Origin: Streptomyces polyasparticus | GTDB taxonomy: Bacteria > Actinomycetota > Actinomycetes > Streptomycetales > Streptomycetaceae | Length of the DNA stretch: 64,000 nt | Assembly (NCBI RefSeq): GCF_014493765.1 | Contig: NZ_JACTVJ010000007.1 | Span: forward strand, 558,001-622,000 | Reading direction: 5' to 3' | Part shown: one piece after another, positions 32,533-40,490 of the stretch | How positions within the stretch are numbered: position 1 is the stretch's first letter | Layout: each line of letters opens with the position of its first letter | Notes under the pieces: generated by a model | The model's database searches: none | Seen by the model: the letters and a program-made list of their open reading frames with translations, nothing else | Told to the model about the DNA's origin: nothing | Translations under genes and position numbers: made by a program

Positions 32533-33237
32533 ATGGGACTTCAGATCTTCGCCACTGACCCGGACGCGAAGCCGAAGCCGAAGCCTGAGCACGAGTTCAG
32601 CAACGATCACACCTTCGCTTTCCGCTCCGGCATGGTCGTGAACAAGAAGCCGGTCAGCCTGGCCAACTGGCGTGCGGTAACCGGTGATCCGGCGGTTGCC
32701 GATGCCATAGCCCAGCTCCTGGGCGGCAGCGTGGAGGAGTACGACCCCACGAAGGAGCAGAACCTCCACGTGCTGACGGACACCCCGTCCGTGGAGATCG
32801 TCATTGACGGCAGCAAGGCCGTTGAGGACAAGCTCATTCTCTGGGGCCGTACCGGGCCGGTCCACGAGTGCGACGGGGTGGCCTACCTGTCCCCCGCGGA
32901 GCGCAAGGGGGAGGCGTGCGGCTGCCCGAAGCTCATGAGTGAGCGCAAGGAAGCGGCCCGTCAGGGCATCGGCCCGGCCCCGTCCATCAACATCACCTTC
33001 CGTCTGGCCCATGACTACGAGTTGGGCAAGGGCAAGTTCATTGCGTCCGCGTGGTCCCTCGCTGAGGTGATCCACGAAGTGAAGGACGCCCTTGACGCGG
33101 TGCACGGTGAGGCGCTGTGCCGCCTGACGCTCGAGCACGTCAGCTACGTCAACAAGGCGGGCATCAAGGTGGACTTCCGCAAGCCCGTCATTGAGGTTCT
33201 GGGCTCCTACAACGATGCGATTGCCGAGGAGCGGTGA
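32533..33237 (+). CDS. Gp3-like recombination directionality factor
   Basis: A 234-aa protein with GGGGAG upstream. Sequence landmarks (FATDPDAKPKPKPEHEF, FRSGMVVNKKPVSLANWRA, LILWGRTGPVHECDGVAY, GEACGCPKLMSERKEAAR) match the Gp3-type proteins of phiC31/TG1-like phages. In those phages the protein binds the serine integrase and switches it from integration to excision. Found in an early operon with its own promoter motif, it should partner the integrase at 7381. Confidence 0.78.
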   Translation: MGLQIFATDPDAKPKPKPEHEFSNDHTFAFRSGMVVNKKPVSLANWRAVTGDPAVADAIAQLLGGSVEEYDPTKEQNLHVLTDTPSVEIVIDGSKAVEDKLILWGRTGPVHECDGVAYLSPAERKGEACGCPKLMSERKEAARQGIGPAPSINITFRLAHDYELGKGKFIASAWSLAEVIHEVKDALDAVHGEALCRLTLEHVSYVNKAGIKVDFRKPVIEVLGSYNDAIAEER

Positions 33238-33428
33238 CGGGCTTCCTGCCTGGCTCCTTCCTGAGCGCCCCCGGCAACAGCCCGGAGTTCCGCACGGTCC
33301 TTCGGGCACTGCCGGACCCGGCGCTCAAGTCGCCTCTTTGGGAGTGGAAGCCGGGCCAGATCAAGGCCGTGATCAGTGAGCGCCGGCGACGGTTCGGCGT
33401 GGACGAAGAGGAGTTCGTCTATGGGTAA
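33234..33428 (+). CDS. Small early protein, unknown
   Basis: A 64-aa product whose GTG overlaps the stop of the directionality factor gene (GTGA). Sequence (FLPGSFLSAPGNSPEFRTVL, then IKAVISERRRRFGVDEEEF) shows no known motif. Tight coupling suggests joint regulation with the upstream factor. Confidence 0.6.
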   Translation: MTGFLPGSFLSAPGNSPEFRTVLRALPDPALKSPLWEWKPGQIKAVISERRRRFGVDEEEFVYG

Positions 33429-33705
33429 GCGCGGGACGGTCTCCGACTACGCGGGCAACGAGCTGTACCGCGGAGACCTGATCACCTACGGCGCACGGCA
33501 GGGAAACCGCGTCCGCATGGCCGACGCGATCATTGAGAAGGTCACCGTCCGCAAGGTGGACGGCATCCTTCGCCCCATGCTGCTCGTCCAGCCGACCGGG
33601 ACCGAATCGGGCTTCGTCCCGCGCAAGCGCCTTCGCAAGGAATGGATCTCCAACGAGCATGCGCGCTTGTGCCTGCCGGACGTGACCGGCGAACGAGACC
33701 AGTAA
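33421..33705 (+). CDS. Small basic early protein, unknown
   Basis: A 94-aa product from ATG 33421, overlapping the previous gene by 8 bp. Beta-rich start (GTVSDYAGNELYRGDLITYG) resembling SH3/KOW-like small domains, followed by a basic C-terminal half. Last gene of the directionality-factor operon, followed by a strong terminator and a palindrome. Confidence 0.6.
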   Translation: MGKRGTVSDYAGNELYRGDLITYGARQGNRVRMADAIIEKVTVRKVDGILRPMLLVQPTGTESGFVPRKRLRKEWISNEHARLCLPDVTGERDQ

Positions 33706-33711
33706 GAACAC

Positions 33712-33763
33712 GACGAAGGGCCGGACGGTATCCGCTGAGGTACCGCTCCGGCCCTTCGTCTTT
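33712..33763 (+). terminator. Strong terminator after early operon
   Basis: GACGAAGGGCCGGA and TCCGGCCCTTCGTC form a perfect 14-bp stem, followed by TTT. The loop itself contains a GGTA..TACC mini-stem. Confidence 0.85.
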
Positions 33764-33767
33764 CACC

Positions 33768-33787
33768 CCCTACTCACGTGAGTAGGG
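33768..33787. promoter_or_regulatory. Dispersed palindrome copy 5
   Basis: CCCTACTCACGTGAGTAGGG, a perfect 20-bp palindrome, 14 bp upstream of the next small gene and just after a terminator. Confidence 0.6.
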
Positions 33788-33800
33788 ACATGGGGGATGG

Positions 33801-33980
33801 ATGGAAGTGCAGATCACAAGAGCAAGCGCTCCGGCGCTGGGGGACCTGCGGGAGCTGGGCGCCGGGGACACGGTGTGGCTCGAGCCCGACGCATCGACCC
33901 GGCGTGACTGGGGCCGCTACCGAGACGCGATAGCCCACGCGGTGGGTAAGGGAGCGGACGCACGGTGGGGGCGCTCATGA
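33801..33980 (+). CDS. Small protein, unknown
   Basis: A 59-aa product (MEVQITRASAPALGDLRELG...WGRS) right after palindrome copy 5, with GGGGGATGG as ribosome site. Its stop overlaps the next start (ATGA), which supports it as a real gene. No family recognised. Confidence 0.55.
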   Translation: MEVQITRASAPALGDLRELGAGDTVWLEPDASTRRDWGRYRDAIAHAVGKGADARWGRS

Positions 33981-34105
33981 CCTTCTGGCTCCTCATGGGC
34001 GTACTCATCACCGCATGGGCCGTGCTCGTCCTCATGCTCCTGTACGTCATCGGCTACGCCGTGGAGCGGGCCGTCTGTGTGCTGTGGCGGTGGCTTCGTG
34101 GCTAA
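33977..34105 (+). CDS. Tiny membrane protein
   Basis: A 42-aa product, MTFWLLMGVLITAWAVLVLM followed by LLYVIGYAVE and a basic end. Essentially one long hydrophobic helix. Coupled by ATGA to the preceding gene and overlapping the nuclease gene by 8 bp. Function unknown. Confidence 0.55.
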   Translation: MTFWLLMGVLITAWAVLVLMLLYVIGYAVERAVCVLWRWLRG

Positions 34106-34601
34106 TCCGTCGAAGGCGAAGGGGACCGCCTGGGAGTCCGCCGTTCGCGACTACATGAACAAGGCCCTGGGACTTGTGGATGAGACCGGCACCTTTGTGG
34201 ATATCTTCTCCGCCCTCAACGTCCGCCGGGCAGCCCAGGAAGGCGCGCGGGACGTAGGCGACGTGCACGCCGTTCCGTTCGTGCTCGAGTGCAAGGACGT
34301 GTTGGGCCCGGCGGTCCCCGCCTGGCTTCGGCAAGCCCACGTCGAAGCCGCCCACGCGGGCTACCCGTACGGCGTGGCAGTCCACAAGGTTCGGCGGGCT
34401 GCCGTTGCCCGGGGCCGTGTCCACTTCGGCGTACGCACATGGACCCGCGTCCGTGTCGCCATGGGGCTGACCACACCACAGATGCGAGAGCGGTACGCCT
34501 TCGCTCCGGCGGTCCGCGGACTCGACTCCACCCGTTGGTACCTCACCACCGACATGGAGCACTTCACCCAGCTCGTGGCGGACCTCCGCACGGCCCGATA
34601 G
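34098..34601 (+). CDS. PD-(D/E)XK nuclease, Holliday-junction-resolvase-like
   Basis: A 167-aa protein from GTG 34098 (MANPSKAKGTAWESAVRDYM). The small nuclease core reads GTAWESAV (Glu), DVGDVHAV (Asp) and FVLECKD (E-x-K), the order in archaeal-type resolvase/VRR nucleases of actinophages. It probably trims replication or recombination intermediates before packaging. It directly precedes the primase unit. Confidence 0.75.
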   Translation: MANPSKAKGTAWESAVRDYMNKALGLVDETGTFVDIFSALNVRRAAQEGARDVGDVHAVPFVLECKDVLGPAVPAWLRQAHVEAAHAGYPYGVAVHKVRRAAVARGRVHFGVRTWTRVRVAMGLTTPQMRERYAFAPAVRGLDSTRWYLTTDMEHFTQLVADLRTAR

Positions 34602-34605
34602 GGCA

Positions 34606-34633
34606 GGCAATCCACGCCCTAGAAGCCGAGAGA
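34606..34633 (+). promoter_or_regulatory. GGCAATC-family motif (diverged) upstream of primase
   Basis: GGCAATCCACGCCCTAGAAG keeps the first half of the motif; the second half has diverged. It lies 18 bp before the primase start. Confidence 0.35.
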
Positions 34634-34650
34634 AGAAGGAGGTACGACAC

Positions 34651-37128
34651 ATGCTTTTCTCTCAAATTCTCTCGCGCTTCTCCCAGGTCACCGAAGAGCC
34701 GGACGGGGGCTATCTGGCCCTGTGCCCCGCGCACGGGGACTCTCGTCCGTCTCTTCGGATCTGGCGCGGTGACGATCACAAGGTCAGGATCACGTGCCGG
34801 GCCGGCTGCCCGACCGAAGACGTGATTGCCGCCGTGGGACTGACCTTCCCGAACCTCTTCGATGCGGGCGGGGAGGGACTGACCGTCTCCTCCACCCGGC
34901 CCCAGCTCGTGGGCCCGGCTCAGGTGGCAGCGCTCGCCCGGTACGTGGACGAGTCGTCCCACCGGCTTCAGACGCGAGACGACGAAGCCGCCGCTCGTGC
35001 CGCCCAGTACGCGGCCGGACGCTTCGGCATCGACCTTGAAGACGCCAAGGAGCACGGGCTAGGAGTCGATGACGGGCAGTCCAACACCGCCTTCGCCTAC
35101 CGCTCGCGCTCGTTCTGCGCCTTCCCCCGCCTGACGGTCCCGCTGAAGGACTTCTCCGGCGTGGCCCGGGGGCTTCAGGGCCGGGACCTCACCGGGCAGT
35201 GCCCGGGGCGGTGGCTGAGCCTGATGAACCCTGAAGGGGCCCGCTGGACCGCATACGGGGTCTTCCGGGGCGGAGGCGGATACGGCGTCACCATCGTCAC
35301 CGAAGGCCCCGGAGACGCACTTACGGCCGTGGCCGTTGGCTATGACGCGGTGGCCGTACGCGGGGCATCACTTGCCGGCAACCCGGACCTGATCAAGGAG
35401 TTGGCGGACGGGCTCCGCGGCTCTCAGGTCATCGTTGCCGGTGACCACGACGAAGCCGGAGCCGGGTTCACCCAGCGCCTGACCGAAGGGCTTGCCGCCC
35501 ACGGCGTGGACGTGTTCGCACTCGACATCCCCGCGGAGGGTTACGACCTGACCCGGTGGCGCGAGGATGACGCCTCCGCCTTCCCGATGGCCCTTCACCG
35601 GGCGGTCAAGGCAGCCCGCCCCATCCACCCCATGGGCAGCGCGCTCGTGGATGGGGAAACCGGGGCGCTCGTGCCCGACTCCGACGAAGCCGCCCGCGCG
35701 GTCCGACTCATGACGGAGTTCGCGGAGCGCTACGGCTCGTCCGACGTGCTCAACGCTCACGCGCTCGTGGCCTTCACGCGGGGCACCATCAAGCACGCCC
35801 CTGGGCTGGGCTTCTACCTGTGGAACGGCAAGGTCTGGGAACGCAGTGACACCCGGATTCGTCAGGCCATCCACTACATGGGGGCCGCCCTCACGGTGGC
35901 TGCCGCTGAGCTGAGCGCCCAGCACGCGGAGGCAGGCGGAGACCCGAAGGACGATCCGGGCTCCGGACTCAAGAAGGTGGCCCTGGGCTTCACCCTGACA
36001 CGCCATATCGACTCGCTGATAAGGGAGTTGCGGGCCGTGCCGTCCGTCCATGTGGACGCGTCCGCCTTCGACGCGCACCCACACCTTCTGACCTTCGCCA
36101 ACGGGACCGTGGACCTGCGATCCGGGGAGCTGAAGCCGCACGACAAGGGCAACATGCTCACATACGGGCTGGACATCGACTACCGGCCCGAAGCCGAGTG
36201 CCCCCGGTGGCTGAGCTTCCTTCTCGAAGTCTTCCCAGACACCCCGGAGTTGGCGGACTACTTCCGGCGGCTCGTGGGCTACGGCATCACCGGGTCCGTA
36301 CAGGAACAGTGCTTCGTGGTCCTGTGGGGCAAGGGCGCGAACGGTAAATCGGTGGCCACGGACACGCTGACCAACGTCTTTAGGTCCATCACGAAGACCA
36401 CCGCCTTCAGCACCTTTGAGGAGAAGGCATCCGGCGGAATCCCCAACGACATTGCCGCACTCAGGGGCAGCCGGCTCGTCATGGCGAGCGAAGGTGAGAG
36501 CGGCAAGCCCATGTCGGAAGCGATCCTCAAGCGCGCGTCCGGCAAGGACATGATGACCGCGCGGTTCATGCGGCAAGAGTTCTTCGAGTTCAAGCCCAGC
36601 TTCCTGATTGTCCTGTCCACGAACCACAAGCCGCGGTTTCGCGGTCAGGACGAAGGTCTATGGCGCCGGGTCCGCATGATCCCGTTCACCCGCTGGTTCG
36701 CCCCGCATGAGCGTGATCCCTACCTTGACCAAAAGCTCACCGCAGAGGCGGAGGGCATAGCCGCCTGGGCGGTCAGGGGCGCCATGGAGTGGTACGCCTC
36801 CGGGCTTCAGGACCCGCCGGTCATCGCGGACGCCACCCGGGAGTACCGCGAGACGAGCGACGCGTTGGCCGGGTTCTTTCCCGGCGTGCTCGAGCGGTGC
36901 GACGACGGACAGCAACTGTCCGGCGGAGACGCCTTCACGGCCTATCTCGACTGGTGCGAAGCGGAAAACCTCCCGCTCAAAGAGCGCTGGACGCGACGGG
37001 CGTTCTTCGGAGCCATGGAAGAGCGCGGAGTTGTCCGCAAGAAGACCAACAAGGGCGTGGCGCTCGTAGGCGTCCGCCCAGCCGGCGACGCACCGGCACC
37101 GGCCGGGCCCGGCATCTTCGCGGGCTGA
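34651..37128 (+). CDS. Primase-helicase (P4/D5 type)
   Basis: An 825-aa replication protein. The N-terminus has a zinc-binding primase domain (YLALCPAHGDSRPS, then CRAGCP). A TOPRIM region follows (VTIVTEGPGDALTAVAVGYD; VIVAGDHDEAGAGF). The C-terminal half is a D5/SF3 helicase with Walker A LWGKGANGKSVATD near residue 560 and later LIVLSTNHKPRFRG. It unwinds and primes phage DNA. GAAGGAGG upstream supports the ATG. Confidence 0.93.
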   Translation: MLFSQILSRFSQVTEEPDGGYLALCPAHGDSRPSLRIWRGDDHKVRITCRAGCPTEDVIAAVGLTFPNLFDAGGEGLTVSSTRPQLVGPAQVAALARYVDESSHRLQTRDDEAAARAAQYAAGRFGIDLEDAKEHGLGVDDGQSNTAFAYRSRSFCAFPRLTVPLKDFSGVARGLQGRDLTGQCPGRWLSLMNPEGARWTAYGVFRGGGGYGVTIVTEGPGDALTAVAVGYDAVAVRGASLAGNPDLIKELADGLRGSQVIVAGDHDEAGAGFTQRLTEGLAAHGVDVFALDIPAEGYDLTRWREDDASAFPMALHRAVKAARPIHPMGSALVDGETGALVPDSDEAARAVRLMTEFAERYGSSDVLNAHALVAFTRGTIKHAPGLGFYLWNGKVWERSDTRIRQAIHYMGAALTVAAAELSAQHAEAGGDPKDDPGSGLKKVALGFTLTRHIDSLIRELRAVPSVHVDASAFDAHPHLLTFANGTVDLRSGELKPHDKGNMLTYGLDIDYRPEAECPRWLSFLLEVFPDTPELADYFRRLVGYGITGSVQEQCFVVLWGKGANGKSVATDTLTNVFRSITKTTAFSTFEEKASGGIPNDIAALRGSRLVMASEGESGKPMSEAILKRASGKDMMTARFMRQEFFEFKPSFLIVLSTNHKPRFRGQDEGLWRRVRMIPFTRWFAPHERDPYLDQKLTAEAEGIAAWAVRGAMEWYASGLQDPPVIADATREYRETSDALAGFFPGVLERCDDGQQLSGGDAFTAYLDWCEAENLPLKERWTRRAFFGAMEERGVVRKKTNKGVALVGVRPAGDAPAPAGPGIFAG

Positions 37129-37157
37129 GAACAGACACACACGGGGGCGGGCTCGTC

Positions 37158-38084
37158 ATGCCCATTTTGGAGTTGTGCGCCGGGTACGGGGGCCTGGGCA
37201 TGGCAGTAGAGGCGCTGACCGGAGAACCCATCCGGTACGTGGCGGAGAGCGACCCACACGCCTCACTCATACTTGCCGCCCGCTACCCGAACGCCCCGAA
37301 TCTCGGGGACATCAGGTCAGTCAACTGGGAGGCACTGCAAGGAAAAATCAACATCGTCACGGCCGGATTTCCCTGCCAAGGGATCTCCAACGCCGGACTA
37401 CAGAGGGGCCTAGCTGATGAACGTTCAGCCGTCTGGTTCCACGCCCTCACAGCCATTCGCACACTACGACCACGATTCGTCTTTCTGGAAAACGTCGCTG
37501 CAATCCGAAGACGCGGACTCCCGGAAGTTCTCGGGGGATTGGCCGCGATCGGGTACGACACGCAATGGACGAGCTTCCGCGCGTCCGCCATTGGAGCACC
37601 CCACCACCGCGATAGGTGGTTCTGCGTCGCCGTTCCTGAAGGGACCGGAGCACGCCAAGAAGTGGCCTTCGAAGCCCACGGGGGAGGTGAACAACGGGGC
37701 CCCGACGCTTCCCGCGGAGCTCGTCTTCTTCCCTACTCCGACAGCCTCAGACGGGGCCGGAGGCCCGGGACGTGCGAAGAGCACCCAGGGCGGAATGAAC
37801 CTGCGGACGCTCGCCACTCGCCTGCCGCATGGTGGGGGGACTTCCTCCCAGCCGTCCGCCGATGGGAAGACCTGACCGGACAAGCGGCCCCAGCTCCCAC
37901 GGAGCGCGGACCACGCGGCGGCATCCGCCTCACCCCGGCATGGACTGAGTGGCTTATGGGCCTGCCCGCCGGGTGGGTCACGGACGTGCCGGGCCTGGGC
38001 CGCAAGGAACAACTCCGGGCCATCGGCAACGGAGTCATCCCAGCCCAGGCGTACGCGGCTTTCCACCACCTACTTCAGCACTGA
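37158..38084 (+). CDS. DNA cytosine-5 methyltransferase with frame-shifted target-recognition region
   Basis: A 308-aa protein with Dcm motifs: ELCAGYGGLGMAVE (I), GFPCQGIS with catalytic Cys (IV), FVFLENVAAI (VI), GAPHHRDRWFCVA (VIII) and LRAIGNGVIPAQAY (X). Between motif VIII and about 37845 the reading frame gives an unusual Arg/Gly-rich stretch. The +1 frame there instead reads PAELVFFPTPTASDGAGGPG, the form expected for this family. The normal frame resumes at WWGDFLPAVRRWED, after a run of six G. Two compensating shifts thus seem to have replaced the target-recognition region while keeping the ends. It may modify phage DNA against host restriction, or be altered in specificity. Confidence 0.85.
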   Translation: MPILELCAGYGGLGMAVEALTGEPIRYVAESDPHASLILAARYPNAPNLGDIRSVNWEALQGKINIVTAGFPCQGISNAGLQRGLADERSAVWFHALTAIRTLRPRFVFLENVAAIRRRGLPEVLGGLAAIGYDTQWTSFRASAIGAPHHRDRWFCVAVPEGTGARQEVAFEAHGGGEQRGPDASRGARLLPYSDSLRRGRRPGTCEEHPGRNEPADARHSPAAWWGDFLPAVRRWEDLTGQAAPAPTERGPRGGIRLTPAWTEWLMGLPAGWVTDVPGLGRKEQLRAIGNGVIPAQAYAAFHHLLQH

Positions 38085-38097
38085 CAACCGAACACCC

Positions 38098-38134
38098 CGA
38101 AGAGCCTGCCCGGCATCCCTGGGCGGGCTCTTCG
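38098..38134 (+). terminator. Hairpin between methyltransferase and polymerase
   Basis: CGAAGAGCCTGCCC pairs with GGGCGGGCTCTTCG (one bulge) around GGCATCCCT. Intrinsic terminator-like. Confidence 0.65.
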
Positions 38135-38157
38135 CCGTATCTGGGGGGAGCCAGACA

Positions 38158-40005
38158 GTGGAGACCTACCGCCACAACGTCGCCGGCGACACGGTGACCG
38201 TCCACGTACCGCAGAGCCGTCAAGACCTTGATGCCTTCCGCGCGTGGCTCACCGAAGCCGAACGCCGGGGCCCTATCGCGCTGGACACCGAAACCAGCGG
38301 CTTGAACATCTACAGCCCCGGCTACCAGCTCCGCACGGTCCAGTTCGGGGACGCCTTCAACGCGTGGGTCATCCCCTGGGAACGCGGGCCCGCCTTTCAG
38401 TCCGCCGCTCGAGCTGCCCTCCGCCGGGCGCCCCGCTTCCTGATCCACAACGCCCCCTTCGACTGGGCCGTGTTGGACGCCCACGCCGGGGTGCCGCTCG
38501 AATCCCTTGCCCCGCGCACCACGGACACCCGACTGAAAGCCGGGCTCGTGGACCCCCGGCAACCCCAAGAAGGCGGCATCGGCACCGGGCTCAAGCCCCT
38601 GTCCGCGTACTGGGTGGACCCCTCCGCCCCAGACACCCAGGGCGACTTGACCAGCATCTTTAGGAGCCTGGGCCTGACGAAGGCCACCGGCTGGGCAGCC
38701 ATCCCGCTGAGCAACCCCACTTTCGCGCTGTACGCCGGGCTGGACGTCATATACACGGCCCGCCTTGATCCTGTACTCACACGGGAATTGGACCGCCTGG
38801 GCGTCCGCCCCACGCTGGTCCGCTACGAGCACGAGCTAGCCCGGATCTGCACCGTTATGCAGCGCGCGGGCATGGTCCTTGATCAGGACTACGTGCACGA
38901 GCTGAGCGCGTCCCTGACCACCGAAGAGCACCACTTCGCGGACGTGGCCCGCCGCTACGGCGTGGAGAACGTCAACGCTCCCCGGCAGATAGCCGAAGCC
39001 CTCACGGGCATGGGTGAGCACCTGGGCGAGCGCACCGCATCCGGTGCCGTGAAGGTGGACAAGTCCGTTCTCTCCGCGCTCGCGGACCTGTCCCTTCAGG
39101 GCGAGCGCCTTCACGTCCGCACGCCCAACCCGCTCGCGGAAGCGGTGATCAGGAGCAAGCGGGCCGGGAAGTGGCGGGCAAGCTACGCGGACACCTTCCT
39201 TGAGGTCATGGACGCCCAGGGGCGCGTTCACCCGTTCATCAACTCCATGCAAGCCCGGACCGGCCGCATGTCCGTGACCCGCCCGGCGCTCCAGACCCTG
39301 CCCAGCTCAGACCAGATGATCAGACGGGCACTTCTCGCAGACCCCGGACACGTCATGATCAGCGTGGACTTCAGCGCCATTGAGATGCGCGTCCTTGCCG
39401 GTCTCGCCGGAGTCACCCGCATGAAGGAAGGTTTCCTCCGCGGGGAAGACATCCACTGGTTCACAGCCCGGCTCGTGAAGGGACCGGACGCCACGGAGAA
39501 GGACCGAAAGGTCTTCAAGGGCGCCGGGTTCTCGAAGGTCTACGGCGGAGGAGCGCGCACGGCAGCCCGGCAGACCGGCGCAAGTGAAGAGGCCATGCGC
39601 CGGGCCTTCGCGGAGTACGACCGGCTGTATCCCGAGATCCGGCGCGCATCGAACCGATGGCAGCGCGAAGCCTACGAGTCCGGCATGGTCACCGTGTCCG
39701 CCACCGGGCGCCGGCTCCCACTGGACCGTGACCGCACATACGCGGTGACCAACTACCAATGCCAGAGCGCCGCACGGGACTGCCTGGGACAGGCCCTGTT
39801 GAACATTGAGGAAGCCGGGCTCCTGCACACGCTCAAGCTCCCGATCCATGACGAAGTGCTTGCCTCCGCCCCGCGGGAAGAGGTCCAGGACGTGGCCCGC
39901 GCAATTGAGAAGGCCATGACCATGTACCTGTTCGGGGTGCCCATCGTGGCCGAAGCCGACATCGGCGGACGCTCCTGGGGCTCCCTGTACGGCGCGGACT
40001 ACTAG
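38158..40005 (+). CDS. DNA polymerase, family A
   Basis: A 615-aa enzyme from GTG 38158. An N-terminal 3'-5' exonuclease begins with ALDTETSGLN (D-x-E, about residue 41-50) and includes FLIHNAPFDWAVL. The polymerase domain has SVDFSAIEMRVLAGLAG (motif A, about 401), KVYGGGARTAAR after KDRKVFKGAGFS (motif B) and LPIHDEVLA (motif C, about 561). There is no 5' nuclease domain, as in phage polymerases. It copies phage DNA with the primase-helicase upstream. Confidence 0.94.
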   Translation: METYRHNVAGDTVTVHVPQSRQDLDAFRAWLTEAERRGPIALDTETSGLNIYSPGYQLRTVQFGDAFNAWVIPWERGPAFQSAARAALRRAPRFLIHNAPFDWAVLDAHAGVPLESLAPRTTDTRLKAGLVDPRQPQEGGIGTGLKPLSAYWVDPSAPDTQGDLTSIFRSLGLTKATGWAAIPLSNPTFALYAGLDVIYTARLDPVLTRELDRLGVRPTLVRYEHELARICTVMQRAGMVLDQDYVHELSASLTTEEHHFADVARRYGVENVNAPRQIAEALTGMGEHLGERTASGAVKVDKSVLSALADLSLQGERLHVRTPNPLAEAVIRSKRAGKWRASYADTFLEVMDAQGRVHPFINSMQARTGRMSVTRPALQTLPSSDQMIRRALLADPGHVMISVDFSAIEMRVLAGLAGVTRMKEGFLRGEDIHWFTARLVKGPDATEKDRKVFKGAGFSKVYGGGARTAARQTGASEEAMRRAFAEYDRLYPEIRRASNRWQREAYESGMVTVSATGRRLPLDRDRTYAVTNYQCQSAARDCLGQALLNIEEAGLLHTLKLPIHDEVLASAPREEVQDVARAIEKAMTMYLFGVPIVAEADIGGRSWGSLYGADY

Positions 40006-40014
40006 GCCCGATCT

Positions 40015-40057
40015 AAGCCCCGTCGCTCTCCAACTTCCGGAGAACGGCGGGGCTTTG
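40015..40057 (+). terminator. Terminator after DNA polymerase
   Basis: AAGCCCCG and CGGGGCTT form the outer stem with a CTCTCC..GGAGA inner stem, followed by TTGCC. Confidence 0.7.
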
Positions 40058-40066
40058 CCTTGCCCC

Positions 40067-40084
40067 TCCACTCACGTGAGTAGG
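40067..40084. promoter_or_regulatory. Dispersed palindrome copy 6
   Basis: TCCACTCACGTGAGTAGG: the central CTCACGTGAG is perfect and the flanks are partly diverged. Confidence 0.5.
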
Positions 40085-40122
40085 CCCCCAACATCACGGA
40101 CTCATCAACTCCGTTTGCTGGC

Positions 40123-40174
40123 CTCATACCTCAGACCGAACGCCGGACTCCGCCGCTCATACCTCAGATCGAAC
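40123..40174. repeat. 19-bp direct repeat pair
   Basis: CTCATACCTCAGACCGAAC at 40123-40141 and CTCATACCTCAGATCGAAC at 40156-40174, 33 bp apart (about three helical turns). They could be binding sites for one regulator on the same face of the helix. Confidence 0.5.
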
Positions 40175-40439
40175 TCAGGTCTCGGCAGGTCACGGCATGC
40201 GCACGCGTCACAACTGTCCGTGTGGGTGAGGGCTCTAACTCCATGAAATCGCCGGTGATCTCGCACCGCTCGCCGGCTCCAACGACCGACGCCACGGCCT
40301 TGATCAAGCCCCGCGTCAAGACCCCCGGCAGGGGGCTTGATTCGCCGTGCCCTTTTACCAAAACGTCCTGGGCTTCGTGCACCCAGAAACAGGCGTAAGC
40401 GCAGGTCAGTAGCGCTGCACGACGGTTCGGCCCTCTCCG

Positions 40440-40467
40440 GGCAATCGGCTCACCAGACCACGGGTGA
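40440..40467 (+). promoter_or_regulatory. GGCAATC-family motif upstream of sigma-like gene
   Basis: GGCAATCGGCTCACCAGACC then ACGGGTGA, 23 bp before the start of the sigma-like gene. If that protein reads this motif, the gene would autoactivate. Confidence 0.5.
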
Positions 40468-40490
40468 GCCAAGCCAAGGAGAGCCCACCC

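Larger units (their letters stand above)
40006..40490. other. Regulatory gap between polymerase and sigma-like gene
   Basis: About 485 bp holding a terminator, palindrome copy 6, a 19-bp direct repeat and a GGCAATC motif. A 51-aa plus-strand frame at about 40243-40398 (MKSPVISHRSPAPTTDATAL) exists but lacks a ribosome site and is not supported. Confidence 0.5.

Noticed and set aside
37417-37875. A separate 152-residue gene overlapping the cytosine methyltransferase
   Set aside because: Much of its sequence is the +1 reading of conserved methyltransferase codons and it lacks a ribosome site; treated as evidence for frameshifts in the methyltransferase, not as an independent gene.
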